Positions 44,493 to 53,399 of a stretch of 64,000 nt of DNA are shown here, piece by piece. The stretch covers positions 45,866-109,865 of the forward strand of contig NZ_JAUMKC010000020.1 in NCBI RefSeq assembly GCF_030519355.1. Reading direction: 5' to 3'. The notes below the pieces were generated by a model. That model was not told the origin of the DNA, did not search any database, and saw nothing but the letters and a program-made list of their open reading frames with translations. The stretch is from Mucilaginibacter sp. L3T2-6 (lineage in GTDB: Bacteria > Bacteroidota > Bacteroidia > Sphingobacteriales > Sphingobacteriaceae). The translations under genes were made by a program, and so were the position numbers. The stretch's first letter is position 1. Every line of letters begins with the position of its first letter.

Positions 44493-45899
44493 TTATCGCT
44501 GCTCATCATACACCCCAAACTCGGCTATCGAAGGTTGGCGATCTGATTTTTCGATCCAAATCCTCACTTTACTGCCCCAAACCCTGTTAAAACGGTTAAC
44601 CTTAACGCGTTTGCTATTTTCACCGTCAAACAATGGCTTCCAGACGCTGTTTTCGTAATATTCAAGTTTGTATTTGCTAATATTGGCCTTATCTTCAGCA
44701 ATACTGATGGTATTAAACGCCCGGTCACGGTCGAAGTCAATTTCGTACCATGGGTGCTCAACAGTTTTATTTGATACCCACGAGGTAGTGAAATCGTCAT
44801 CATTAGCCAAATCCATAATATTATCATCATCTCCCCAGCTTGAACTAGCGGGCTGATGTTTAGCGATATTTGAGGCAATAATTGGTGCGTCCAGTTCGGG
44901 TAGTTTATTAACCGGACCCTCATTTTTCCAAAGCTGCCCGATTTGTTTAAGTGCAGCTATTGCATTGTCGTCAATTAAGCCGTCGCGGTTTGGCGCAACG
45001 TTTAAAATGAAATTGCAGTCAACTTTATTTAACGGGATCAGTGTTTCGTTAACCAGTTTAACAGGGTCTTTAACAGGCTCGGTCGGAAAAGTGGTTTTCC
45101 AGAACCAGGCTTTGTTGATCGGCAGACATGCAAGGGCTGGCATCCGGTTGCTTTCCTTTGATACGCGCTGACCGGCGCCCATCTCGTAGGTTTTAATGTC
45201 GCTGTAATACAAGCCTTCGGCAGGGTACTTAGCACCGTTTAAGTCCATTAGTACGCAATTGGGTTGCAGCGATTTTACTAATTTGTAAATGTCTTCAAAC
45301 GGAATATCGTCATACGAAATCCGGGACCATGGCGCATCCCAACCATCGATAATCAGTGCCGAAATTTCTCCATAATTGCTTAGCAGCTCGGTTATTTGCG
45401 CCTTAACCATCTCGATATGTTTGCGATTTATCATATTAGGCCGAAGGCGATGGTGAGTATCCAGAATAGAATAATAGAGCATAACTTTCAGTCCGGCCTT
45501 CCTGAATGCATTGGTATATTCCCTAACCACATCGCGTTTTAGCGGACTGTTCATTACGTTATAATCGGTAGTTTTAGTGTCCCATATGCAAAATCCGCTG
45601 TGGTGCTTCGTAGTCAAACATCCGTAGCTCATATTGGCCGATTTGGCCGCTTTTGCCCACTGGTCACAATTTAATTTTGTAGGGTTGAATATTGAAGCCG
45701 GTGCATCTGGGTCGGGCCAGTCCTGATCCATATAAGTGGGGATGTTAAAATGAATGAACATCCCGAAGCGCAGGTCAACAAATTGCTGTTGCAGTTCTGC
45801 AAGAGGTATACTGGTCTTTTTGAAGTCGTTTTGGGCTTTAGCGCCTAATGTTAAAGATGCTGAAAAAATAAATAGACAGATAAGTAGCTTTTTGTTCAT
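44493..45899 (-). CDS. secreted alpha-L-fucosidase (GH29) with C-terminal F5/8-type domain
   Basis: 468 residues from ATG 45899 (a TTG lies two codons earlier), with a signal peptide. Residues about 30-330 form the GH29 barrel: R-F-G-M-F-I-H-F-N, T-T-K-H-H-S-G-F-C-I-W-D-T and S-A-L-I-I-D-G-W-D, the last holding the likely nucleophile Asp. Residues about 345-465 are a discoidin/F5-8C carbohydrate-binding domain (N-D-D-D-F-T-T-S-W ... W-Y-E-I-D-F-D). It would release fucose from host or plant glycans. A minus-strand TAGCTTTG box lies 3 bases before the ATG, suggesting a leaderless mRNA. Confidence 0.92.
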   Translation of the reverse strand: MNKKLLICLFIFSASLTLGAKAQNDFKKTSIPLAELQQQFVDLRFGMFIHFNIPTYMDQDWPDPDAPASIFNPTKLNCDQWAKAAKSANMSYGCLTTKHHSGFCIWDTKTTDYNVMNSPLKRDVVREYTNAFRKAGLKVMLYYSILDTHHRLRPNMINRKHIEMVKAQITELLSNYGEISALIIDGWDAPWSRISYDDIPFEDIYKLVKSLQPNCVLMDLNGAKYPAEGLYYSDIKTYEMGAGQRVSKESNRMPALACLPINKAWFWKTTFPTEPVKDPVKLVNETLIPLNKVDCNFILNVAPNRDGLIDDNAIAALKQIGQLWKNEGPVNKLPELDAPIIASNIAKHQPASSSWGDDDNIMDLANDDDFTTSWVSNKTVEHPWYEIDFDRDRAFNTISIAEDKANISKYKLEYYENSVWKPLFDGENSKRVKVNRFNRVWGSKVRIWIEKSDRQPSIAEFGVYDEQR

Positions 45900-46008
45900 G
45901 CTCAAAGCTATAAAATTTACTAAACGTGCATGTTAAACTAAATAACATTTATGTTTAAGATTTTTCGCCTCAAAGTAGTATTATTGCATTACAACCTAAT
46001 TAACTGAG

Positions 46009-46533
46009 ATGGGAAATTTTGTTACAAAATTTAATATAAAACTGCTGGTTATTCATTTCGTAGCTTTTTGGCTTTTTATATTCGGTTTTCAGACACTTGC
46101 CTATTTGTATGATTTTAATTTCCTGATTTTCCTTCCGGTCGAAGCCAGGCTTAACGATGTTGCGAGAACCAATTTTGACATGAAAGTTGTTGCCCAGGCA
46201 GCACTTGTTGGCGCCATAGTCGCATACATTATCTCATGGCGCATATCACTCAGGCGTAACTGGTATTGGCTAAACTCTACAGTAATATTTGTGCTGATTT
46301 ATGTTCTGAAGCTTTATAATCTTTTAGGGTGGAGTAAGTTGCAAAAGGCATTTTTGTTGCCCGGCGATATTTTCAGGTTAAACACGCGCACTTATTATAT
46401 AACCAACGGCTGCATAATGTTAGCCATTGGTTGTTACCTGCTTTTCTCGAAACGGATTCAGCGGTTTATTGATGGAAAAAGGGTTGTTGCAACCGGGAAA
46501 CCGGAAGTGGTCAGGTCAGCAAAGTCAAATTAG
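46009..46533 (+). CDS. four-helix membrane protein of unknown function
   Basis: 174 residues with four hydrophobic segments (about 12-32, 60-80, 88-106, 128-146) and a basic C-terminus (G-K-R-V-V-A-T-G-K-P). No catalytic motif is evident. Similar small proteins are common and unassigned in Sphingobacteriaceae. It is preceded by a 109-base gap and followed by the lysA promoter, so it is a single-gene unit. Confidence 0.65.
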   Translation: MGNFVTKFNIKLLVIHFVAFWLFIFGFQTLAYLYDFNFLIFLPVEARLNDVARTNFDMKVVAQAALVGAIVAYIISWRISLRRNWYWLNSTVIFVLIYVLKLYNLLGWSKLQKAFLLPGDIFRLNTRTYYITNGCIMLAIGCYLLFSKRIQRFIDGKRVVATGKPEVVRSAKSN

Positions 46534-46619
46534 TCTTTTCCGCCGGATTCGATAAAGCCATATTTTCTTTGGTTGACGCTGGTGTGTAATTATCCATTCC
46601 AAACTTTATTCTGCATAAC

Positions 46620-46650
46620 TTTGCCAAACGTCATTAAAACCCTATTTTTG
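46620..46650 (+). promoter_or_regulatory. promoter of lysA
   Basis: TTTG at 46620-46623, exactly 19 bases, then TATTTTTG at 46643-46650: a textbook Bacteroidota promoter. The predicted leader is about 79 bases, with a small CCGG-bounded hairpin but far too short for a lysine riboswitch. Confidence 0.75.
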
Positions 46651-46734
46651 CCCGCTTAAAATCATTAATACAAACCTTCAAACGTTAAGCCGGCATCTAA
46701 GTTTTCCGGACTCGTCAGGGTTCATGCAGCAATC

Positions 46735-47928
46735 ATGTTCAACGCAAACACCATTACCCGTTTTCAGCAATTAGAAACGCCTTTTTACTATTACCATCTG
46801 GATGTACTACGCCGCACCCTGGAAGCTTGTAAAGCAGCATCCTCCAAATATGGATTTCATGTCCATTATGCCATGAAGGCTAATTTTAACCCGAAGGTTT
46901 TGGAAATGATAAAAGATTACGGTTTCGGCGCCGATTGTGTGAGCGGTAACGAGGTAAAGGCAGCTATCGATTGTGGTTTTGGCAGGGAGAACGTTGTTTT
47001 TGCAGGGGTGGGAAAATCGGACAAGGAGATAAATCTCGCACTGGACGCAGATATTTTCTGTTTCAATGTAGAGTCTGTACAAGAATTGCTGGTGATTGAT
47101 GAGCTGGCACGGGCAAAAAATAAAATTGCTAAGATAGCCATCCGTATCAACCCGAATGTTGACGCCAATACGCACCATTTTATCACTACGGGACTTGATG
47201 AAAATAAATTTGGTGTAAATATCTGGCAATTGCAGGATGTGGCCGATACGCTTCGAAGGTGCCCAAATCTTGAATTCCTGGGCATCCACTTTCATATCGG
47301 TTCGCAAATTACCGACCTGGAGGTCTACAGAACCCTTTGTACACGTATTAACGAGATGCAGGATTGGTTTGAAGGTCAGGGTTTCCCGGTGAAAGTGCTG
47401 AATACCGGCGGGGGCCTTGGCATAAATTACTATAATCCAGATAACGACATTAGCGATTTTGAAGGCTATTTTAATGTTTTTAAGCAATTTTTGAACGTTA
47501 AGCCTGGTCAGGAAGTTCATTTTGAATTGGGCCGGGCGCTGGTAGGACATTGCGCATCCCTGATATCGCGTGTGCTGTATGTGAAAAACGGCCAGAAGAA
47601 AAACTTCCTGGTTTTAGACGCTGGTATGACCGAATTGATCCGTCCTATGCTTTACCAGGCTTATCATCGAATTGAGAATATCAGTCGTAAGTCTGAACTT
47701 GGGGTTTCCGGTTCCAAAATTGACGAACAACCGACTCAAGACTTGCTAAAATACGATGTGGTAGGCCCTATCTGCGAGAGCACAGACTGCTTCCAAAAAG
47801 ATGTCGAGCTGCCTGAATCATTCCGCGGTGATTTGATAGCTATACGCACTGCCGGAGCCTATGGTGAAGTAATGGCCTCATCATATAATTTAAGGGATAG
47901 GGTAGGGAGCGTTTATTCCGAAGATTAG
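46735..47928 (+). CDS. lysA: diaminopimelate decarboxylase
   Basis: 397 residues of fold-type III PLP decarboxylase. The Schiff-base Lys48 lies in H-Y-A-M-K-A-N. G-G-G-L-G-I binds the PLP phosphate, and G-P-I-C-E-S-T-D with A-Y-G-E-V-M-A-S-S-Y-N are the C-terminal barrel motifs that cross the dimer to the active site. It catalyses the last step of lysine synthesis. It is a little short compared with the 415-residue E. coli enzyme but complete. It lies 13 bases before the SDR gene. Confidence 0.95.
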   Translation: MFNANTITRFQQLETPFYYYHLDVLRRTLEACKAASSKYGFHVHYAMKANFNPKVLEMIKDYGFGADCVSGNEVKAAIDCGFGRENVVFAGVGKSDKEINLALDADIFCFNVESVQELLVIDELARAKNKIAKIAIRINPNVDANTHHFITTGLDENKFGVNIWQLQDVADTLRRCPNLEFLGIHFHIGSQITDLEVYRTLCTRINEMQDWFEGQGFPVKVLNTGGGLGINYYNPDNDISDFEGYFNVFKQFLNVKPGQEVHFELGRALVGHCASLISRVLYVKNGQKKNFLVLDAGMTELIRPMLYQAYHRIENISRKSELGVSGSKIDEQPTQDLLKYDVVGPICESTDCFQKDVELPESFRGDLIAIRTAGAYGEVMASSYNLRDRVGSVYSED

Positions 47929-47940
47929 TTATCGTTAAAA

Positions 47941-48657
47941 ATGAAAAAGGCAATTGTTGTTGGCGCATCGTCAGGTATTGGCCACCAGCTTGCCGTATTG
48001 CTGGCAGCAAATAATTATAAGGTCGGTATCACGGGCAGACGGGACCAGTTGCTATTGAATCTACAATCGACCAATCCTGCACATTTTATCGTTTCTGTTT
48101 TTGATGCAACTGATGTTGCTGGTATTCCGCAATATCTTAATCAACTTACAAAAGAACTCGGCGGCCTTGATTTACTGGTATTAAGTTCAGGCACTGGTAA
48201 AATTAACGAGGTACTCGATGGCCGGATTGAGCAGGATACCAATGCTTTAAATGTTGCCGGCTTTACGGAGATTGCCGATTGGGCGTTTAAGTTTTTCCAG
48301 GAGCAGGCGTTTGGACATTTTGTTGGTATTACATCAATTGCCGGCCTCCGGGGCAGCGGGCAGGCGCCTGCTTATTTTGCATCAAAGGCTTATCAGATTA
48401 GCTACCTGGAGGGGTTGAGGCAAAAAGCCAAACATACAAAGCTCCCGATTTATATAACCGATATCCGCCCTGGTTTTGTAGATACAGCAATGGCCGGAGG
48501 CGAAAACTTATTTTGGGTTGCACCGGTTGAAAAGGCGGCGGCTCAAATCTATAAAGCCATAGAAGATAAGAAAAATGTGGCGTACGTAACCCGGCGCTGG
48601 CGGTTAATAGGTTTCCTGTTTTGGATTTTGCCCGGGTTTATCCATAAACGGCTGTAA
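47941..48657 (+). CDS. short-chain dehydrogenase/reductase
   Basis: 238 residues with G-A-S-S-G-I-G near the N-terminus, S-S-G-T-G in place of the usual N-N-A-G, and the active-site Ser (I-T-S-I-A-G) and Y-F-A-S-K. A hydrophobic C-terminal stretch (F-L-F-W-I-L-P-G-F-I) suggests membrane association, as in the DltE-like or lipid-modifying SDRs. It lies 13 bases after lysA, probably co-transcribed, with no obvious functional link. Confidence 0.88.
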   Translation: MKKAIVVGASSGIGHQLAVLLAANNYKVGITGRRDQLLLNLQSTNPAHFIVSVFDATDVAGIPQYLNQLTKELGGLDLLVLSSGTGKINEVLDGRIEQDTNALNVAGFTEIADWAFKFFQEQAFGHFVGITSIAGLRGSGQAPAYFASKAYQISYLEGLRQKAKHTKLPIYITDIRPGFVDTAMAGGENLFWVAPVEKAAAQIYKAIEDKKNVAYVTRRWRLIGFLFWILPGFIHKRL

Positions 48658-48659
48658 GA

Positions 48660-49214
48660 TCAATGCGGTCGCCTTATCTCATTATAATGCTTTTCCAGTT
48701 TTTTTAACATCGCAACTTGCCCGGGCCGGGGGTTTATAAATATCCGCACGTGTCTTATCATCGCGTAAGCCTCTTCATAGCTAAGCCCGGTTTTTATCAA
48801 ATAAGCTATCGCCATCGTCGGCCCGCGCCCCAGCCCCTGGCGGCAGTGTACGTACACTTTGCCATTATTTTTTATCTCCCTGTCTATAAAATCAGCGCCT
48901 TTAATTAGTACTTCAAGTGGTGGGGGTGTGTTGTCTGCCGTCGGCAGGTGCAGGTATTTAATACCTTCGTGTGGTGCGTTGCCATAGTCATTGTGCATAC
49001 GCATGTTCACAATAGCCGTAATGCCAAGATCTTTTAGCTTTTTCAGGCCCATTAGATTATACTGGCTGCCTAAAAATAAGTTTTGGTTAATCTGCGAGCG
49101 ATTTAAACGTGGCACACCCTTAATGATACGGTGGGCATTGTCATACATATAATCCAAAACCAATCCTGCACCTTTAGCTATGCCTGTTAATTTCTTAAAC
49201 ATGTTATAAATCAA
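48660..49214 (-). CDS. dual-specificity / tyrosine phosphatase-like protein
   Basis: 184 residues of the DSP/PTP fold. The P-loop is H-C-R-Q-G-L-G-R, with Cys124 and Arg130, and the Asp-bearing loop precedes it at about residue 94 (T-A-D-N-T). It may act on phosphoproteins, phosphoinositol-like lipids or glycan phosphate. It starts one base after the polysaccharide deacetylase stop, so the two form an operon, which favours a cell-envelope or glycan substrate. Confidence 0.85.
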   Translation of the reverse strand: MIYNMFKKLTGIAKGAGLVLDYMYDNAHRIIKGVPRLNRSQINQNLFLGSQYNLMGLKKLKDLGITAIVNMRMHNDYGNAPHEGIKYLHLPTADNTPPPLEVLIKGADFIDREIKNNGKVYVHCRQGLGRGPTMAIAYLIKTGLSYEEAYAMIRHVRIFINPRPGQVAMLKKLEKHYNEIRRPH

Positions 49215-49215
49215 T

Positions 49216-50046
49216 TCAACCTTTGTTTGCTTTGGTTATATAATCCATAGCTTCCCGGAAGGTAGCCACCCAGATGTCCTTTTTGTTTTTGGCCAGGTAT
49301 TCCAGCAATTCCTTATGTGCTTCGGAAGAAGTGGTGATGTAATCGCCGCCGATGCCGTGGAACATAAATATGCCCATTCCGCCCTTTTGAACGGTGTTTT
49401 TAACAAAAGCTATCAATTTTTCGGCCGGAGTTTGCTCTTCAAGGCCATAGGAAGGGACCAGCAACGGGTCAAGCTTTTTAAAATCGGTAACAATGGCATC
49501 GGCATCACCGCCAATGCGTGCATACTTAATAATCCCAGCTTTTCTAAGCGAGTCTACATAGCTTTTGCCGCCTACCTCGGTCTCTGTGCATGGATAAGCA
49601 TAGGTTCGAACAGATTTACCATCCACGGCGAACAAAAAGTTATTCTGCATGTCTATCTCCCTAAGGATGCCATATATTGTGTAATGTCCGGAATCGTTTG
49701 CCGGGTTATCTGGCATCGTTGCGCTCAGGCAGGGGTGATACAAAGTGTGGTTTCCCAATTCGTGACCCTTGCGGCTTACGGCTCGCCATTGTGGTGTGGC
49801 ATCACGATTTAAACCTGTTAAAAAGAATGTACCTTTTAGTCTCAGTTTATTCAGTTCAGGAATGGCATTTTTTAACTGAGAATCAAGCGCGTCATCGTAG
49901 GTAAGCACAATAACTGCTTTTTTATGATTAGGCCAGGTAATTTGTTGCTGCGGAACGACCTGCGCAAATGGTGTATTCCCGGTTAATACTATCGCCATCA
50001 GTGTGGCAAAAAAGCGCCAAAAACTTATATTTCTCATAAAATTCAT
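49216..50046 (-). CDS. secreted polysaccharide deacetylase (CE4-like)
   Basis: 276 residues with a signal peptide (cleavage near F-A-Q). NodB-type motifs: V-L-T-Y-D-D-A-L with the metal/catalytic Asp pair, then H-E-L-G-N-H-T-L-Y-H holding the two zinc His. A late F-H-G-I-G-G has the catalytic His. It removes acetyl groups from an extracellular N- or O-acetylated polysaccharide. The first of a two-gene operon with the phosphatase gene. Confidence 0.87.
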   Translation of the reverse strand: MNFMRNISFWRFFATLMAIVLTGNTPFAQVVPQQQITWPNHKKAVIVLTYDDALDSQLKNAIPELNKLRLKGTFFLTGLNRDATPQWRAVSRKGHELGNHTLYHPCLSATMPDNPANDSGHYTIYGILREIDMQNNFLFAVDGKSVRTYAYPCTETEVGGKSYVDSLRKAGIIKYARIGGDADAIVTDFKKLDPLLVPSYGLEEQTPAEKLIAFVKNTVQKGGMGIFMFHGIGGDYITTSSEAHKELLEYLAKNKKDIWVATFREAMDYITKANKG

Positions 50047-50230
50047 ACAGAGGTTAAAGCAAATACGGGCGCCTGCTGAAATTACATGCCTGTGCCAATA
50101 ACCGTAATAATTAATTGTTGAATTTAAGAAATTCCAAGAAAAACATCCAGTAAATTGGGTTGAGATGTTGAAAGGATTATTGGAGAATTACAATATTTAA
50201 TGTCATCCGGAAAGATATTTTCCTTACATG

Positions 50231-51118
50231 TTACCGAACCTCCGCACGGCCTGCGCCTACCGTATCGCGATAAACCTGGGGCGATACATCCGCATTAAGT
50301 TTAAAAAACCGGCTGAAATAATATTCATCATTGTAGCCAAGTTCGAATGCTATCTCTTTTACGGGTTTATTGGTTAAATACAATTCCCGCTTGGCCTCAA
50401 TTACAATACGCTCGGCTATCATATCCGTCAGCGTGCGGTTAAAATGCTGTTTAGTCATTTTTGCCAGTGCCTTGGCCGAAATATTCAGCATATCCGCATA
50501 ATCGCTCGCCGAATGTTTGACTTTGTAATGAGTTTCAATAGCATCTTTCAGATTTTGCAGGATAAAAGGCTCCTTGCGCGAAAGCAGTACTTTACCGGTT
50601 GCGGGCTGTTGTTCTGTTTTAAGCCGCACCGCTGTTATCAAAAATATCTTGAGGTATGATATCAGCAGTTCATATTGTGCAACGGCTTCTCTCCGCATTT
50701 CGGCCGATATTTGCTCAATTACCATTTTAAAAACTTCCGCCGACGGTTCATCAACCGTCACAAAAGGCGGCTCATAAATGTTATTGAACAACACGCCATG
50801 ACAAGCAACTTCTTTGTCGTGCTTATGGATGCAAAAGAAGTCCGGATGAAAATTCAAGGTAAAACCTTCGATCTCCGAATCAGCAATCAGCATAAAAGGC
50901 TGATAGATGGCGAAAGCAAATAGCGAACCTGCCTCAAAGTCGTACTCGGCAAAATTTGACCGCATCTTACCGCTGCCTTTCGTTATCCATATAATGGTGT
51001 AAAAATTATGGCGCTGCAAGTGGCAAAAATGGCTGTTATCATTAAATGAAAACAGCCTGAAGGCCAGGTTGCCAGTCTGCGGGTTAACCAATGTAAAATT
51101 GCGCTGGGAATTTAACAT
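50231..51118 (-). CDS. AraC-family transcriptional regulator
   Basis: About 295 residues from ATG 51118, one base after the stop of the NTF2-like gene, so the two are translationally coupled. An N-terminal cupin-like sensor (H-N-F-Y-T-I-I-W-I-T-K-G-S-G, F-E-A-G-S-L-F-A-F) precedes the AraC DNA-binding domain: L-N-I-S-A-K-A-L-A-K-M-T-K-Q, then V-K-E-I-A-F-E-L-G-Y-N-D-E-Y-Y-F-S-R-F-F-K and S-P-Q-V-Y-R. A longer frame exists upstream but overlaps the preceding gene. Confidence 0.88.
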   Translation of the reverse strand: MLNSQRNFTLVNPQTGNLAFRLFSFNDNSHFCHLQRHNFYTIIWITKGSGKMRSNFAEYDFEAGSLFAFAIYQPFMLIADSEIEGFTLNFHPDFFCIHKHDKEVACHGVLFNNIYEPPFVTVDEPSAEVFKMVIEQISAEMRREAVAQYELLISYLKIFLITAVRLKTEQQPATGKVLLSRKEPFILQNLKDAIETHYKVKHSASDYADMLNISAKALAKMTKQHFNRTLTDMIAERIVIEAKRELYLTNKPVKEIAFELGYNDEYYFSRFFKLNADVSPQVYRDTVGAGRAEVR

Positions 51119-51119
51119 A

Positions 51120-51533
51120 TTACAAATACCGGTCAGATTCGTTAATAGCCAAATCGTTAATGCTGGCAAATCTTTTACGCATTAGTCCATTCTCATCAAA
51201 TTCCCAAAGCTCGTTGCCATAGCTGCGGTACCACTGACCTGCCGCATCGTGCCATTCGTATTCAAACCTAACTGCCATGCGGTTTTCTTTAAAGCCCCAA
51301 AGCTCCTTTTTTAGCTTATAATCCAGTTCTTTCTCCCATTTGCTTTTTAAAAACTGCTTTACCTGTTCGCGGCCGTTTATAAATTCGGTACGGTTACGCC
51401 ATTCAGTGTCCTCGGTATAAGCAAGGCATACTTTTTCTGGGTCTTTGGTATTCCAGGCATCTTCTGCAGCTTGTACTTTTTGCAGGGCGGTCTCCATATT
51501 AAACGGAGGCAGGGGGTATCTTTTTTCTTGCAT
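51120..51533 (-). CDS. NTF2-like (DUF1348) protein
   Basis: 137 residues, cytoplasmic. The SnoaL/NTF2-like fold is clear: A-E-D-A-W-N-T-K-D-P-E-K-V-C-L-A-Y-T-E-D-T-E-W-R-N-R opens a DUF1348 domain, ending in A-S-I-N-D-L-A-I. Members form conical homodimers with a deep pocket. Directly upstream of, and coupled to, an AraC regulator; perhaps it modifies or carries the effector. Confidence 0.85.
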   Translation of the reverse strand: MQEKRYPLPPFNMETALQKVQAAEDAWNTKDPEKVCLAYTEDTEWRNRTEFINGREQVKQFLKSKWEKELDYKLKKELWGFKENRMAVRFEYEWHDAAGQWYRSYGNELWEFDENGLMRKRFASINDLAINESDRYL

Positions 51534-51618
51534 GCTGATATTTCATAAAATTAGTAAAAACCGCAAAGCTAAGAACTAGCTTAGCTCTTGCGGTTATAGC
51601 CAGATCCCGGCAGTAATA

Positions 51619-52167
51619 TTACACCAATTGTCCGGCGCGGACAACAGGAAAATCAATAGCAGTGTCTGCGGCGTTATTAAAATAATTGGTCAGCACGTTT
51701 AAACCCACATGACCGATAATCTCGGCTATCTCTCCCTCTGTCAGTCCGGCGGCTTTTACTGATTCCACATCGGCATCGTTTACCCTGCCTTTTTTCTCCA
51801 GCAATACATTCGCAAACTTTAAAATGGCGGCAGTTTTTTCATCAGCCGCATTGCCGTTACGTGCGTTTTGTAAAGTGTTTGTATCAATATGCACCAGCTT
51901 TTCGCCGATATATGAATGGGCCGATAAGCAGTAATCACAACTGTTGGTTTCGCCAATGGTAAGGGCCAGCAGTTCGCCTCTTTTACCGCCCAATTTTCCA
52001 TGGCTTAGTGCTGCGTTTAAATTTAAGTATCCTTCAAGCAAGGCAGGCGAATGCCCCATGGTGCGCATCATGTTTGGCACTACGCCAAGTTTGCTTTGTA
52101 TTCCATCAAATAATTCTTTGGTTTTGCCAGTGGCTTCTTCCGGGTTAATTGCTGTTAAGCGTGTCAT
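51619..52167 (-). CDS. carboxymuconolactone decarboxylase / AhpD-like protein
   Basis: 182 residues from ATG 52167 (eleven more in-frame codons upstream begin elsewhere). The catalytic C-x-x-C-x-x-x-H is seen in S-C-D-Y-C-L-S-A-H, preceded by the R-E-L-L-A-L-T-I-type helix. AhpD-like members are thiol peroxidase partners; the family is not always decarboxylase. It sits 85 bases from the NTF2-like gene on the same strand, in a small stress-linked neighbourhood. Confidence 0.88.
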   Translation of the reverse strand: MTRLTAINPEEATGKTKELFDGIQSKLGVVPNMMRTMGHSPALLEGYLNLNAALSHGKLGGKRGELLALTIGETNSCDYCLSAHSYIGEKLVHIDTNTLQNARNGNAADEKTAAILKFANVLLEKKGRVNDADVESVKAAGLTEGEIAEIIGHVGLNVLTNYFNNAADTAIDFPVVRAGQLV

Positions 52168-52269
52168 TTTCTTTGTAATTTGTTTTGTCGTTATTGACAA
52201 TACAAATGTGCAACCGCTGCCGTTGCTGCAAAATGGATGATGTACGCTTGTTGATGGACAATTTTTCCC

Positions 52270-53322
52270 TCAGCGCCCAATGAACTTTTTGTAACGCTCA
52301 ACCGCTCTATCCACAGCTTTATTGTGCGCGGGGTTTAGTTTACCGAAAATGTTTAAGTCAACCTCAAGTGCTTTTCCTTTCAAAGTGCGCCGCCATGTTC
52401 CGGCAACTTTGCCATCAATCAAAACAGCTGGCGCAAAAATTATGTACTTTGTTTGCTCTTTATATTTTTTATTGATAGCTACATTCCGGTCGCTGTAGGC
52501 TACTGCAAATTCATCATAAGCAGGCAACAGGTAGGCTAGGGGCGCCCTGCCGATTGTTTGCTGCCGGTCTTTATTCACCCAGTAGCGGACGCCGTTTAAG
52601 ATAACTTCGGTTAATCGGTCCCGATTCGCTTCTATCCCCGCTTTTGCGTCTGTTACAGTAAGGCCACTCCACCATGTAAAATCCTGCACAGTTGCAGGAC
52701 CCCGGCTTATAAAATAGCGTTTAACCAGTTCTTTAACTGCGTCATTGTGCGGGAGACTGGGATATTGCGGTACACGGTCGTCGAAAAGGGCGTAAGTAAA
52801 CTGGTTGCCCTGCCTGCCGCCACTGCAAATAACTTTATCAAGTTCGGCCTGCATCAGTATGTGCGAGAAACGCTCCTCGTTAATGTCAATCCCCGCTTTA
52901 TGCAGTACGGCAGCCATATCCGTACGACTAAGCTGCCGATTGCCATCCAGTTCTTTTGCAAGGGCATCATTGCTAATTTTAAAGATGCGGCTATCCAATT
53001 TTAGCTGCCGGTGGCGCCCCGCCGCCTGCCGGGCGATGCGCGGTGCGGAAAGTTCAATCATCCACCGGGCATCAGCAGGTGTCACAAAATGCCAGGTCGG
53101 CCGCAATACATGGGTACGAATGATACTGCCATCCGTCAAAGCTTTGTCGATAGCAGAATCCTTACTTTTTTGCAGCCGCATGCCCACTGCCCATTTTGCA
53201 CCTGCATAGTCCTGAGCCTGTACGGCGCCCAGATAATTTATAATTTCGGCGGCCTTATTAAATCGTTGCGATGCTAAATGCTGATTGAAAAGACGTAAAC
53301 GGGAGATATCAGTCGATTTCAT
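52270..53322 (-). CDS. AlkZ-like winged-helix DNA glycosylase family protein
   Basis: 350 residues with three winged-helix units (HTH_42/DUF1006). The Q-A-Q motif in G-A-V-Q-A-Q-D-Y matches the catalytic Q-x-Q of the AlkZ interstrand-crosslink glycosylase; T-W-H-F-V-T-P-A-D is also typical. It may unhook crosslinked or alkylated bases. Streptomyces AlkZ protects against its own azinomycin, but homologues are widespread, so no natural product link is claimed. No biosynthetic cluster is next to it. Confidence 0.82.
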   Translation of the reverse strand: MKSTDISRLRLFNQHLASQRFNKAAEIINYLGAVQAQDYAGAKWAVGMRLQKSKDSAIDKALTDGSIIRTHVLRPTWHFVTPADARWMIELSAPRIARQAAGRHRQLKLDSRIFKISNDALAKELDGNRQLSRTDMAAVLHKAGIDINEERFSHILMQAELDKVICSGGRQGNQFTYALFDDRVPQYPSLPHNDAVKELVKRYFISRGPATVQDFTWWSGLTVTDAKAGIEANRDRLTEVILNGVRYWVNKDRQQTIGRAPLAYLLPAYDEFAVAYSDRNVAINKKYKEQTKYIIFAPAVLIDGKVAGTWRRTLKGKALEVDLNIFGKLNPAHNKAVDRAVERYKKFIGR

Positions 53323-53399
53323 ATTTGAAGGTATTGCAGAGGATTGACAACTGCATGTCAGCAGATGTTTTAATTTATCCGATACCCGCCTTCAGGACT

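Noticed and set aside
46656..46734. Lysine riboswitch in the lysA leader
   Set aside because: The leader is under 80 bases and lacks the multi-helix lysine aptamer.
46807..47550. 247-codon minus-strand frame opposite lysA
   Set aside because: lysA is certain on the plus strand with full catalytic motifs; the opposite frame has no recognisable feature.
52270..53322. AlkZ-like protein as a self-resistance marker of a biosynthetic cluster
   Set aside because: No biosynthetic genes flank it, and the family is common in genomes lacking such clusters.
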